Part shown: piece after piece, positions 8,419 to 17,665 of the stretch
How positions within the stretch are numbered: position 1 is the stretch's first letter
Layout of the letters: each line of letters starts with the position of its first letter
Assembly: GCA_026418275.1 (NCBI GenBank)
Contig: JAOABQ010000073.1
Span: forward strand, 1-64,000
Direction: 5' to 3'
DNA: 64,000 nt
From: Clostridia bacterium
GTDB lineage: Bacteria > Bacillota > Clostridia > Acetivibrionales > DSM-2933
Position numbers and translations under genes: made by a program
The notes under the pieces: generated by a model
The model's database searches: none
What the model saw: only the letters and a program-made list of their open reading frames with translations
Told to the model about the DNA's origin: nothing

Positions 8419-9735
8419 ATGAAAATTGGTATCATTGGTACAGGGTACGTGGGTTTGGTAACTGGTGCATGCTTATCCGATTTTGGCATGGAAATTCATT
8501 GTTTGGATAAAGACAGGAAAAAGATAGACATGCTGAAAGTAGGAAAAATTCCTATTTACGAACCCGGACTGGAAGATCTGGTAAAGAGAAATAGTTACTA
8601 TAAAAGACTATTTTTCACAACCGACTACAAGGAATTGGTGCACAAGTGCGATGTAATTTTTATCGGGGTTGGAACTCCCTCGGAAGAGGATGGCAGTGTA
8701 AATATGGAATACGTTAAGGAGGTTGCCAGGGAAATCGCCTGTCATATGGAATCCTATAAGGTCATAGTCAACAAAAGTACCGTACCTGTCACCAGTGGGA
8801 GGCTTGTTAAAGCTATCATAAAAGAAGTCTTAACCGAAAGAAATGCGGATATTGAATTTGATGTTGTATCCAATCCCGAATTTTTAAGAGAAGGCAGTGC
8901 GGTATACGACTTTACTCATCCCGACCGGGTGGTAATCGGAGCGGAATCGGTCAAAGCGCTTGATATTATGAAAAATGTATACAAGGTCTTATACCTTAAC
9001 GAAACACCGTTTATCGAAACCAATCTTGAGACGGCGGAATTGATCAAATATGCATCCAACGCATTTTTAGCAATAAAAATTACCTTTATTAATGAGTTTG
9101 CAAACCTCTGTGACCGAGTGGGCGCTAATGTTCAGGACATAGCCAAAGCAATCGGCAGAGATGGCCGGATTGGTCCCAAATTCCTGCATCCGGGACCGGG
9201 TTTCGGCGGCAGCTGCTTCCCCAAAGATACACGGGCACTGGCCAAAATAGGAAGAGAATACCAATCACCCCTTGGTTTGGTTGAAAAAACCATTGAGGCT
9301 AATGAGAGACAAAAAAAGTATATGGTCGAAAAGATACAAAATGCTCTGGGGGACATAACCGGGCTGCAATTTGCAGTTCTTGGGCTTTCCTTCAAGCAAA
9401 ATACCGACGATATCAGAGAGTCTGCTGCAATAGCCATTGTGAGAGAATTATTGAAATTGGGGGCCTCTATCAGGGTCTATGATCCGGCTGCGATGGAAAA
9501 TGCCAGGACAGCGCTTTGTGATATGCGTGATCAGATTGTCTTCTGTGAAAATGAATACGATACATTTATAAATTCTGACGCTTTGGTAATACTCACCGAG
9601 TGGAATCAGTTTAGAAATTTGAATCTTTTAAGAGTTAAAGAGGAGATAAAAACACGTTTTCTGTTTGACTTCAGAAACATATATTCAAGGGCCGTTGAGA
9701 GCTGCGGCATAAGCTATGTGGGTCTGGGGCAATAA
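8419..9735 (+). CDS. UDP-glucose 6-dehydrogenase
   Basis: 438 residues from ATG 8419 (GGAGG 8 bases upstream). NAD-binding GTGYVGLVTG begins at residue 6; VNKSTVPVTSG, NPEFLREGSA, and the active-site segment GGSCFPKDT with the catalytic Cys at about residue 266 are all present, as is the C-terminal UDP-binding domain (GLSFKQNTDDIRES). It oxidises UDP-glucose to UDP-glucuronate with two NAD+ in the cytoplasm. This tells us the polymer made by the locus contains glucuronate or a sugar derived from it. Length is normal for the bacterial family (Ugd/TuaD). Confidence 0.97.
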   Translation: MKIGIIGTGYVGLVTGACLSDFGMEIHCLDKDRKKIDMLKVGKIPIYEPGLEDLVKRNSYYKRLFFTTDYKELVHKCDVIFIGVGTPSEEDGSVNMEYVKEVAREIACHMESYKVIVNKSTVPVTSGRLVKAIIKEVLTERNADIEFDVVSNPEFLREGSAVYDFTHPDRVVIGAESVKALDIMKNVYKVLYLNETPFIETNLETAELIKYASNAFLAIKITFINEFANLCDRVGANVQDIAKAIGRDGRIGPKFLHPGPGFGGSCFPKDTRALAKIGREYQSPLGLVEKTIEANERQKKYMVEKIQNALGDITGLQFAVLGLSFKQNTDDIRESAAIAIVRELLKLGASIRVYDPAAMENARTALCDMRDQIVFCENEYDTFINSDALVILTEWNQFRNLNLLRVKEEIKTRFLFDFRNIYSRAVESCGISYVGLGQ

Positions 9736-9765
9736 AATGAATGATATGATGTAAGGGGTGTAGAA

Positions 9766-11172
9766 ATGCGTACTTTAATAAAGAAATTATGCAACAGCAG
9801 CATGATTTACTATATTCATGTCGTAATGGACCTGCTATTGGTATTTCTATCTACATTGGCATCCAGTTATATATTGTCAAAATTCATAGGCATCAATTCC
9901 GATATAAGTAGTGCCTTCGTATATGCATGGCTTGTTTGTGCAACCGTTTATTTTCTCTTTAAGCTATATGGGGTTTTTCAGGTAGGCAGGAACAGTTATG
10001 CCGATTTGGTCTTTTCCACAGTATTATCACTTTTTTTAAGCAATATGGGACTTTTCATCCTGACACAATTTCTTAAAATAAAAAATATGTCTATTCAATT
10101 TATGCTGGTTTCATTTTCTTTGCAGTGTCTGACTTTGTTCGTGTGGAAATTGTTTGTTGCAAAATTATTTTCGAGGGTTTTTCAAAAGAAGGAAGTGATG
10201 TTCATCGGTGGGAAAAACAATGCTAAGCTATATGCTGACAAGCTTTTGGCCAAGGATAGACAAAGATTTATATTGAAATATGTAGACGGGTTTGTTGACA
10301 ATGATACGTTCCAAAAAATCCAGCATGTAGATATGGTATTCCTTGGGCCGGATGTGGAGGAATTTCTGAAAAGACCCATTATCGCAAAAGCGGTAGATCT
10401 CAAAAAAACCGTCTACCTTGTACCCGAATTGACCGACATCACTGTTTTAAACTCAAATATCGGGAATTTTGGTGATATTCCTGCCATTCGCATTGACCAT
10501 TTTGAATTGCCCCTGGAGAAATGGTTTTTTAAACGTATCTTTGATATTGTCGTTTCTTTGGCTATTTTGATTCTTTCATCTCCATTTCTTCTTGCCGGTT
10601 TGGTTGCAACGAAGCTTTTTGATGGAGGGGACCCGATTTTTAGACAGGAGAGAATAACGAAAAACGGAAAAGCCTTTAAGCTGTTTAAAATCCGAACAAT
10701 GGTAACCGATGCAGAAAAGCACACAGGCCCGGTCCTTGCTAAAGCAAACGACAGTAGAATAACGCCTTTGGGGGCATTTTTGCGTGCAGTGCGTATTGAT
10801 GAAATCCCACAAATCATCAATGTGCTAAAGGGAGATATGAGTATTGTCGGGCCCAGGCCGGAACGGCCATTTTTTGTCGATTGCTTTATAAGGGAGAATC
10901 CCGACTACGCAATGAGACATGCCGTTAAAACAGGTATAACAGGGCTTGCGCAGGTGTCTGGAAAGTACACTACTTCGGCAGAGGATAAACTGCGTTATGA
11001 TCTTTATTATATTAGAAACTACTCCTTTTTAATGGATGTAGAAATTATATTGAAAACAATAAAAATTCTGTTTATTAGAGACAGTTCCATGGGAGTGAGC
11101 ACCACCAAAGCATTGAATCATGGGGATGTTTTATTGGATTCTGCAAAAAAAGAAAATGAGGTTTACTTATGA
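9766..11172 (+). CDS. Priming polyprenyl-phosphate sugar-phosphotransferase
   Basis: 468 residues; AAGGGG 7 bases before the ATG. Four or five N-terminal membrane segments (residues 12-125), a cytoplasmic middle domain, one re-entrant or membrane helix (about 255-280: FDIVVSLAILILSSPFLLAG), and the C-terminal catalytic domain with FRQERITKNGKAFKLFKIRTM, RIDEIPQIINVLKGDMSIVGPRPE (conserved DE, PRP). It transfers a sugar-1-phosphate from a UDP-sugar to undecaprenyl phosphate, the first step of repeat-unit assembly. Its stop overlaps the next start by 4 bases (ATGA), which couples it to the Wzz/kinase gene. Confidence 0.95.
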   Translation: MRTLIKKLCNSSMIYYIHVVMDLLLVFLSTLASSYILSKFIGINSDISSAFVYAWLVCATVYFLFKLYGVFQVGRNSYADLVFSTVLSLFLSNMGLFILTQFLKIKNMSIQFMLVSFSLQCLTLFVWKLFVAKLFSRVFQKKEVMFIGGKNNAKLYADKLLAKDRQRFILKYVDGFVDNDTFQKIQHVDMVFLGPDVEEFLKRPIIAKAVDLKKTVYLVPELTDITVLNSNIGNFGDIPAIRIDHFELPLEKWFFKRIFDIVVSLAILILSSPFLLAGLVATKLFDGGDPIFRQERITKNGKAFKLFKIRTMVTDAEKHTGPVLAKANDSRITPLGAFLRAVRIDEIPQIINVLKGDMSIVGPRPERPFFVDCFIRENPDYAMRHAVKTGITGLAQVSGKYTTSAEDKLRYDLYYIRNYSFLMDVEIILKTIKILFIRDSSMGVSTTKALNHGDVLLDSAKKENEVYL

Positions 11173-12479
11173 GTGAGTCTATCAGAATCAAAGACATTTT
11201 TGTCATTTTAGCAAGATATAAGCTGCTGCTTTTATTAGTTCCGGCTTTGCTGTCGCTGCTATTTACTGCATACAGCATGTCCTACATGAAAAGAATTTAT
11301 GAAGCCAAGGCTTCAATCTATGTTATGTTGAAGCCTTTTGGCGACACGGAATCCATTCAGTACAATGAGCTGCTGGCTGCACAGGCTATGATAAAGGATT
11401 TCAAAGAATACATCCGAAGTCCTGAGATCCTTGAAGCCCTCAAAAATGAATTTGATTTGAATATGAGTGATAGCGAACTCTATAATAGCATTTCGGTCAC
11501 AAATAAAAAAGAAACCAGAATTATGGATGTAAGTGTAGCATACACCGATTCTAAGATGTCTGCAGTGCTTACAAACCGGTTGGCTGAAATATTTATAAAG
11601 AAGGCAGGCGTTTTTACAAACCTAGATAGTATCTTTGTGATGTCAAAGGCAAAGGCTCCCATAAAACCATCAAAACCAAATGTTTTACTGAATATGATTT
11701 CAAGCTTTTTCGGCGGCTTATTGGTATCCATATTTATAGTTTTTTTACGGGAGTATTTTTATAAATACATCCGAACAGCCGATGAAATGGAAAGAATATT
11801 AAAGGTGGAAACAATAGGCATCGTAAGCAGAATTCCTTTTTCACTATTTAAGGACGGTCTTAAATTTTCTAATCATCACATGCCGAAATCCATTGCGAGC
11901 GAAGAAATCCGGGAGCTAATGCTAAATATTTTATTTTATATTAATGAGGAGTATAGAGTACTTTTAATTACCAGCCCGGATTACAGAGAAGGAAAAACAA
12001 CCGTTGCTGTAAGCCTTGCAGAAGTATTATCAATCAGAGGTCTGAAAGTATTATTGATAGACGGTGATCTTAGAAAGCCGATTCTCCACCAGTTTTTTGG
12101 ACTTAAGGAAATTGGTTATGCCACCTGGATTCAAACGGGAGATAGTATCTCAAAATTTATTCAGACCACACAAAACAGGAATCTACATGTTCTTTGCTCT
12201 GGAGGTAAATGTGATAATCCTCATGAATATCTCACCCCTATAAAAATATCCGAGATTACCGAGTGGGCAAAGCAGTACTATGATGTCGTGCTGGTGGATA
12301 CGCCGCCAGTCGGGCATGTGACCGATGCATGCAATTTTTCTAAATGCGTACATGGTGCCATTATGGTGTCAAAAGCGATGGAAACCGAACGGGAACTATT
12401 AAATAAAGCAAACACACTCTTTATACGTTCGGGCGGAAAGGTTATAGGCGGGATTCTCAACTTTTGCGCAAAGCACTGA
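11169..12479 (+). CDS. Fused chain-length regulator and BY-kinase (Wzz/CpsD type)
   Basis: 436 residues, overlapping the previous gene by 4 bases. Wzz-type part: membrane segments at about 14-34 and 175-195 around an external loop, with the proline motif AKAPIKPSKPN just before the second. The cytoplasmic ATPase part has a Walker A-like PDYREGKTT (about 268-276), Walker A' VLLIDGDLRKP (about 293-303) and Walker B VVLVDTPP (about 373-380). It controls polymer length and export. Two oddities: the Walker A has Arg where GEGK/S enzymes have Gly, and the C-terminus (GGILNFCAKH) lacks the usual tyrosine cluster, so autophosphorylation may be absent. No separate tyrosine phosphatase gene is near. 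Confidence 0.93.
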   Translation: MSESIRIKDIFVILARYKLLLLLVPALLSLLFTAYSMSYMKRIYEAKASIYVMLKPFGDTESIQYNELLAAQAMIKDFKEYIRSPEILEALKNEFDLNMSDSELYNSISVTNKKETRIMDVSVAYTDSKMSAVLTNRLAEIFIKKAGVFTNLDSIFVMSKAKAPIKPSKPNVLLNMISSFFGGLLVSIFIVFLREYFYKYIRTADEMERILKVETIGIVSRIPFSLFKDGLKFSNHHMPKSIASEEIRELMLNILFYINEEYRVLLITSPDYREGKTTVAVSLAEVLSIRGLKVLLIDGDLRKPILHQFFGLKEIGYATWIQTGDSISKFIQTTQNRNLHVLCSGGKCDNPHEYLTPIKISEITEWAKQYYDVVLVDTPPVGHVTDACNFSKCVHGAIMVSKAMETERELLNKANTLFIRSGGKVIGGILNFCAKH

Positions 12480-12496
12480 AATGATAGGAGCTAAGT

Positions 12497-13777
12497 ATGT
12501 TAAGACTTTTTAGAAATTCGTTTATACTTTCTTTTACTACTAAATTTTCAATTGCATTCTTTGGTTTGATTGAAACGATTGTTGTTGCAAGGTACCTGGG
12601 ATCTGCACTTAGGGGAGAATATGCCTTTATATTCAATACAGTAAATATTTTTGCTATCATTTTGAATTTGGGGGTGTACCAAACATACCCCTATTTTAAA
12701 AGGAAGGGTGAGAACAATATTAAAGAGAAGATTTACGCAGTTGTTTTTATACAGTTTGTTGTTTTTTCATTGGCTGCGTTAATACTCTCACTCCTGACGG
12801 GAAATTTAAGAATTATACTTATCGCTACCCTAACACCATTGATGATACTAGCAAAGCAGCTTAATTTTATTACGCTGGTGGACAGCCTAATCAAAAGAAA
12901 TTTCATCTCGATTTTAAATGGTTTTGTTTCTTCACTGGTTCTTGTTTTGTTCTTCTTGTTTACCCAAAGAAACATGATTTTTGTAGTTATTGTTCTTTAT
13001 TTCAAGGAAGTTTTCATCATCACAGTTACAATTTTTTATTTCCGGCTCTATCACTATTTTGCTCTTTCGGCAAGGTTAGATTTTGCATTCATTAAGAAAT
13101 GTGTTAAATTTGGCTTTTTTCCCATGCTGACATTTCTATTGATCACATTAAACTATAGAGCGGATGTAATTATTCTAAGTGTTATGGTCGATTCGCACTA
13201 TGTGGGGCTTTATCAGGTCGGTGTTCAACTGGCAGAGAAAATCTGGCTTTTTTCTGATTCCTTCAAGGAGGTGCTGTTTTCCAGAACGGCCAGGGAGGAT
13301 GCTGTTGAAACCATCCTATTAAGTATAAAAATCAATATCGTCATTGGGCTTAGTGCCCTTTTAACCGTTGCTATCTTTGGAAAGAGTATCCTGCTGCTGC
13401 TGTTCGGCTCGGAATTTGTTGATGCCTATCGTGCGACTATTATTATATTTGGGGGTGTAATCGGGATGATTTTTTTCAAGCTTATTTATCCTCTCTTTAT
13501 ATCAAAGGGAAAACAAAAAATGAGTTTCATGGTTATGGGAGCCTGCGTAGCAATCAATATCGGGTTAAACATCGTCCTGATTCCGGTGTTTGGAATGGAA
13601 GGTTCTGCTCTTGCATCCCTGATTTCCTACAGTTTCTGTGGGGGTGTATTTATGAAGCTTTTTCTAAAGGAGTACAACCTGCCTTTAATGAAAAGTTTGA
13701 TGCCTACAAAACAGGACATTGAAGTTATATACAAAGTGTTTAAAAGAAAAAAGTATAATCATGGAGAAAAGATATGA
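12497..13777 (+). CDS. Wzx-type lipid-linked oligosaccharide flippase
   Basis: 426 residues, almost wholly hydrophobic with about 12 membrane segments, typical of the polysaccharide transporter (MATE-like) superfamily. N-terminal FSIAFFGLIETIVVARYLG and the later RADVIILSVMVDSHYVGLYQVG are family-type segments. It would move the completed undecaprenyl-linked repeat unit to the outer face of the membrane. TAGGAG precedes the ATG; the stop overlaps the pyruvyl transferase start by 4 bases. The assignment as Wzx rests on topology and on the complete Wzx/Wzy context. Confidence 0.9.
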   Translation: MLRLFRNSFILSFTTKFSIAFFGLIETIVVARYLGSALRGEYAFIFNTVNIFAIILNLGVYQTYPYFKRKGENNIKEKIYAVVFIQFVVFSLAALILSLLTGNLRIILIATLTPLMILAKQLNFITLVDSLIKRNFISILNGFVSSLVLVLFFLFTQRNMIFVVIVLYFKEVFIITVTIFYFRLYHYFALSARLDFAFIKKCVKFGFFPMLTFLLITLNYRADVIILSVMVDSHYVGLYQVGVQLAEKIWLFSDSFKEVLFSRTAREDAVETILLSIKINIVIGLSALLTVAIFGKSILLLLFGSEFVDAYRATIIIFGGVIGMIFFKLIYPLFISKGKQKMSFMVMGACVAINIGLNIVLIPVFGMEGSALASLISYSFCGGVFMKLFLKEYNLPLMKSLMPTKQDIEVIYKVFKRKKYNHGEKI

Positions 13778-14925
13778 AAATAGGTATACTGACATATCAC
13801 AGAAGCATAAACTACGGAGCCTATCTGCAAAGCTACTGTTTGGCTTCGGCACTGAAGGAAAAAACAGGTTTCAACGTTGAAATCATAGATTACAGCATGC
13901 CTGAGGCCGAATGGTGGTACGTTCGGAATCTCATAAGTAAAAACCCCTTTGAGATATTTAGAAGGTTGTCCAGATACAGGACATTCAAAAAGTCGCTACA
14001 GCTGCTTCCTTTATCCGAACAGAAGCTTATTACGGGAAAAATGGAAAGGGTCATTGATTTTTTAAACAGTCATTATGCTGCTATTATTGTCGGCAGTGAT
14101 GAAGTTTGGAAGATAAATAAGATCAGGTGCTTTCCCAATATCTACTGGCTGCCATCCGGTCTTAATTGTAAGAAAGCAAGCTATGCAGCTTCTGCAAACA
14201 GAACGGATTTTGATCTTTTGAGTCCGTCTGTCAAAGAAAATATTAAAAGGTATCTAGCTGATTATGACCTAATATCCGTCAGGGACAGCAATACTTTAAA
14301 CCAGATTCAAAGGCTGCTGCCCGAATTTAAAGTAATGAGAAGTGCCGATCCCACATTTGTATTTGACTTTGATCCCGGTAAAGCAAGGGAGGCAGTTTCA
14401 CTTATTAATAAGAAATATGGAATTGACGATGGCCGTCCTGTGCTGGGCTTATTGACAAACAGCAGGGAAATTGGTTCAGAAATAAGTAAAAGATACGGCA
14501 GGGAATTTAATATTATTGCCATGTCGGGCAGTAATCCCTTTGCTAACCGGTATCTTTACAATATTACACCCTTTGAATGGGCCGCCATGTTTTCGTGCAT
14601 GTCCCTTTGCATTACCGATTTGTTTCATGGGACGGTCTTCTCAATTAAGAATCAAGTTCCTTTTGCATCCTTTGACAGAAGTGCTGTCTATCAAAAATAT
14701 GAAAGCAAAATTTTAGACCTTTTAAAAAGAAACAACCTGGAAGAACACTATTTTTTCACCAAGGACCCAAGCTTTGATTGGAAGAAAACCATAACAAGAA
14801 TTGATAATATTGTAAGTTCTTGCGCAATTGAAAAAATGAAAGCCGCCGTTGTCAATGAAAGAAATACGTTTCATGAATATATTGAAAGTATTAAAAAGCT
14901 GTTTGAAAGAGAAACAAGTAATTGA
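13774..14925 (+). CDS. Polysaccharide pyruvyl transferase family protein
   Basis: 383 residues. Opens MKIGILTYHRSINYGAYLQSY, the usual N-terminus of the PS_pyruv_trans family (PF04230), and contains IIVGSDEVW, SVRDSNTL and a C-terminal DLFHGTVFSI segment matching the conserved (T)RxHG/FHG motif. These enzymes transfer pyruvate from phosphoenolpyruvate to sugars as a ketal, giving an acidic polymer. Starts within the end of the flippase gene (4-base overlap, translational coupling) and is followed after 15 bases by the polymerase. Some family members act on other substrates, so the reaction is inferred from context. Confidence 0.9.
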   Translation: MKIGILTYHRSINYGAYLQSYCLASALKEKTGFNVEIIDYSMPEAEWWYVRNLISKNPFEIFRRLSRYRTFKKSLQLLPLSEQKLITGKMERVIDFLNSHYAAIIVGSDEVWKINKIRCFPNIYWLPSGLNCKKASYAASANRTDFDLLSPSVKENIKRYLADYDLISVRDSNTLNQIQRLLPEFKVMRSADPTFVFDFDPGKAREAVSLINKKYGIDDGRPVLGLLTNSREIGSEISKRYGREFNIIAMSGSNPFANRYLYNITPFEWAAMFSCMSLCITDLFHGTVFSIKNQVPFASFDRSAVYQKYESKILDLLKRNNLEEHYFFTKDPSFDWKKTITRIDNIVSSCAIEKMKAAVVNERNTFHEYIESIKKLFERETSN

Positions 14926-14940
14926 AAGGGTTTAAGACAC

Positions 14941-16161
14941 ATGAACTTTTGTTTGTATCCTATTGCGCTGTCGGTGGCGCTGGTTGTCAATATTAATATC
15001 ATTAAGTATTTTACAACAGTAAGCTCCATGGTCAATCTGATACTCTTATTTCCGGTTATCTTCAGTTTATTTCTTAGAGATACCCGAAGGATGCTGCTCA
15101 AATTTATCTTGAACAATAAACTGCTTTCCAGCATGGTATTTTTTATATTGTTGTACTCGTGTTCATCCTTTCTTCCCAATATATCAGGCTACCATATGGA
15201 AAATTGGATTAAGTTTGCTTCTTCCATTGCAGTTGCCATCCGTGTTTCGGTGTTCAGCAAAAAACAGTTGGATGCATGCTTGAACTACATATTGTGGATT
15301 AATTTTATTTATAGCCTGGTTATTTTAATCAATCCCACAATGATTCGAGGGGTGATGGCAAGTCTGATTGGTGTAAACTACCTGACTATAACACTGACTT
15401 TGGGACTTTCATTGAGTGTTCTGGCTGTGAAACTGGCCTATGAGAAAAGTTGTAAACAAAAAATAGCGCATATTGCTATGCTTTTTCCCATGTTGATAGC
15501 AATGCTTTATTTTCCAAGCAGAGGGAGTGCGCTTTTCTTTGGTGTTATTCTGATTGTTTCATTGCTGGCTTCAGTATTTAAAGAAAAAATAAATATAAGA
15601 AAAGTTCTGGGGGCGGTTTTTATTCTTGCCACCTTTGGAGTGACTGCATACTATACCATAAGTGATTATTTTCTGAGCCGCTTTGACAATCTCTTCTACA
15701 ACATGGAAGATCAGTCCCGGTGGGAATTATATGAAACCTATCTTTTAAACTTGAGGGATAGTGTTTTTTCAGGCATTGGATTCGGCAGGTCTTATATACT
15801 CTTGGAATCCGATTTGCCCGGCTTTTACCCTCATAACTTTCTGCTTCAGATTTTTGGAGAACTCGGCTTAGTGGGCCTTATTCCGGTGTTGGTCATTATA
15901 TGCCATATTGTGGCGGCATACTGCAAAAACATAGGAAAGGTTTCGGATAAAACAACGTATTACTCAATATTGGCAGGATTTATATACCTGATCATGATAT
16001 TTTCAAAGTCTTTCAGTATGACCGAAGCGTATATACTGCTTGCTTTTTCGGGGTTTATGGTTTCATTGAACAACATAGCCCCATCCGGAGGATATTATGA
16101 TATCTCAGCCGATATTAAAATGGAAAATCGAACCTGGAGGAAGATGAAACATGCTTTTTAA
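14941..16161 (+). CDS. O-antigen ligase/Wzy-type polymerase
   Basis: 406 residues with about ten to twelve membrane segments and one larger external loop (about residues 235-300) holding DQSRWELYETYLLNL and SGIGFGRSY ... GFYPHNFLLQIFGELG. The pattern (short loop with RW.., then PHN...ELG) is diagnostic for the Wzy_C/O-antigen ligase superfamily. It would polymerise repeat units on the outer face of the membrane. The start at 14941 follows AAAGGG. Its last 11 bases overlap the MBOAT gene. Confidence 0.88.
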   Translation: MNFCLYPIALSVALVVNINIIKYFTTVSSMVNLILLFPVIFSLFLRDTRRMLLKFILNNKLLSSMVFFILLYSCSSFLPNISGYHMENWIKFASSIAVAIRVSVFSKKQLDACLNYILWINFIYSLVILINPTMIRGVMASLIGVNYLTITLTLGLSLSVLAVKLAYEKSCKQKIAHIAMLFPMLIAMLYFPSRGSALFFGVILIVSLLASVFKEKINIRKVLGAVFILATFGVTAYYTISDYFLSRFDNLFYNMEDQSRWELYETYLLNLRDSVFSGIGFGRSYILLESDLPGFYPHNFLLQIFGELGLVGLIPVLVIICHIVAAYCKNIGKVSDKTTYYSILAGFIYLIMIFSKSFSMTEAYILLAFSGFMVSLNNIAPSGGYYDISADIKMENRTWRKMKHAF

Positions 16162-17623
16162 CTCATTTGAATTTATGATTTTTTTTCCTGTTGTGACGCT
16201 GCTGTATTTTTTACTGCCCCACCGATTCAGATGGATTCTTCTATTAAGTGCCAGCTGTATCTTCTATATGTATTTTATACCCATTTACATACTGGTTCTT
16301 TTTGCAACCATACTCGTTGATTATTTTGCAGGCATTTATATTGAAAACACGCTGGGCCGCAGACGGAAAGTCTACCTTATAGCAAGTATTATTTCTACCT
16401 GCTTCATCCTTTTTATATTTAAGTATTTTCTCTTTTTTAACAACAACATAGCGGCGTTGGCCAAGTTCATCGGCTGGAATTATCCTTTGGAGGCGCTGTC
16501 CCTTGTTCTTCCCATAGGTCTTTCCTTTCATACATTTCAGAGCCTTAGTTATGTCATTGAAGTGTACTTTGGAAGACAAAAAGCCGAGAAGAATTTCGGG
16601 ATTTATGCACTTTATGTTATGTTTTATCCCCAATTGGTGGCAGGACCTATTGAACGTCCTCAGAATATGCTTCACCAGTTTCACCAAGAACACAATTTTG
16701 ATGCACAGAGAGTCGCAGAAGGCCTTAAAATGATGATGTGGGGAATGTTTAAGAAAGTGGTTATTGCCGACCGTTTGGCGGTTCTGGTGAATAATGTTTA
16801 CAATGAACCTTATGTACATTCAGGACTTAGCCTTATTATTGCAACCATTTTTTTTGCGATTCAAATATACTGTGATTTTTCGGGTTATTCGGATATCGCT
16901 TTAGGAAGTGCAAAAGTAATGGGCTTTAACCTGATGGTGAATTTTAACAAACCCTATTTTGCAAAGTCCATTCCTGAATTCTGGCGGCGGTGGCACATAT
17001 CCCTTTCAACCTGGTTTAAGGATTATGTATATATTCCGCTGGGAGGAAGCCGGGTGTCCGCTGGAAAATGGATCAGAAACATCTTTATTGTTTTTATAAT
17101 CAGCGGATTTTGGCATGGAGCCAATTGGACCTTTATCATTTGGGGAGCACTTCACGGAAGCTACCAGGCATTTTCTATTCTGACAAAACCCATTCGGGAA
17201 AAGATTTCGTCAGTACTTAAAATTCATAAAATACCTGCGTTTAAAAGCTTTTTGCAGCGAACGGCAACCATCAGTCTTGTTTTGATTGCCTGGGTGTTTT
17301 TCAGAGCCAACCATGTGGGCGATGCATTTTATATTATCCGGAATTTCTTTACCGGATATGATATGGCAGGTGTTGGCGACTTCTATCAATATCTCAGGGT
17401 AAGTTTTGGTGGACTTGGATTTTCAAAGGTGGATATGGTGCTGGCGGTTTTATCAGTTTTTGTGCTTTTATTCTATGATTTTCTGGACAGCAGAAAGCCT
17501 GTCTTAGAAAGATTATCCGACAAGCCGCTCTGGAGCAGGTGGGCTATATATTATGCCGTTATATTTTTTATTATATTCTTTGGTAATTTCGGCAAGGTAG
17601 ATTTTATATACTTTCAGTTTTAA
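16151..17623 (+). CDS. AlgI-like MBOAT O-acyltransferase
   Basis: 490 residues, polytopic. The MBOAT core is clear: YPQLVAGPIERP (about residues 159-170), DFSGYSDIALG (about 244-254), PEFWRRWHISLSTWFKDYVYIPLGG (about 276-300) and the catalytic HGANWT with His at residue 322, the position typical of AlgI. GGAGG lies 12 bases upstream of the ATG, inside the polymerase gene, with an 11-base overlap. AlgI-type proteins pass an acetyl group across the membrane to a periplasmic or external partner that acetylates the polymer. The next gene is the likely partner. Confidence 0.95.
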   Translation: MLFNSFEFMIFFPVVTLLYFLLPHRFRWILLLSASCIFYMYFIPIYILVLFATILVDYFAGIYIENTLGRRRKVYLIASIISTCFILFIFKYFLFFNNNIAALAKFIGWNYPLEALSLVLPIGLSFHTFQSLSYVIEVYFGRQKAEKNFGIYALYVMFYPQLVAGPIERPQNMLHQFHQEHNFDAQRVAEGLKMMMWGMFKKVVIADRLAVLVNNVYNEPYVHSGLSLIIATIFFAIQIYCDFSGYSDIALGSAKVMGFNLMVNFNKPYFAKSIPEFWRRWHISLSTWFKDYVYIPLGGSRVSAGKWIRNIFIVFIISGFWHGANWTFIIWGALHGSYQAFSILTKPIREKISSVLKIHKIPAFKSFLQRTATISLVLIAWVFFRANHVGDAFYIIRNFFTGYDMAGVGDFYQYLRVSFGGLGFSKVDMVLAVLSVFVLLFYDFLDSRKPVLERLSDKPLWSRWAIYYAVIFFIIFFGNFGKVDFIYFQF

Positions 17624-17665
17624 CTTTCAATTAGAGGCTTAGATTATTTTAGACATGGGGATGAG

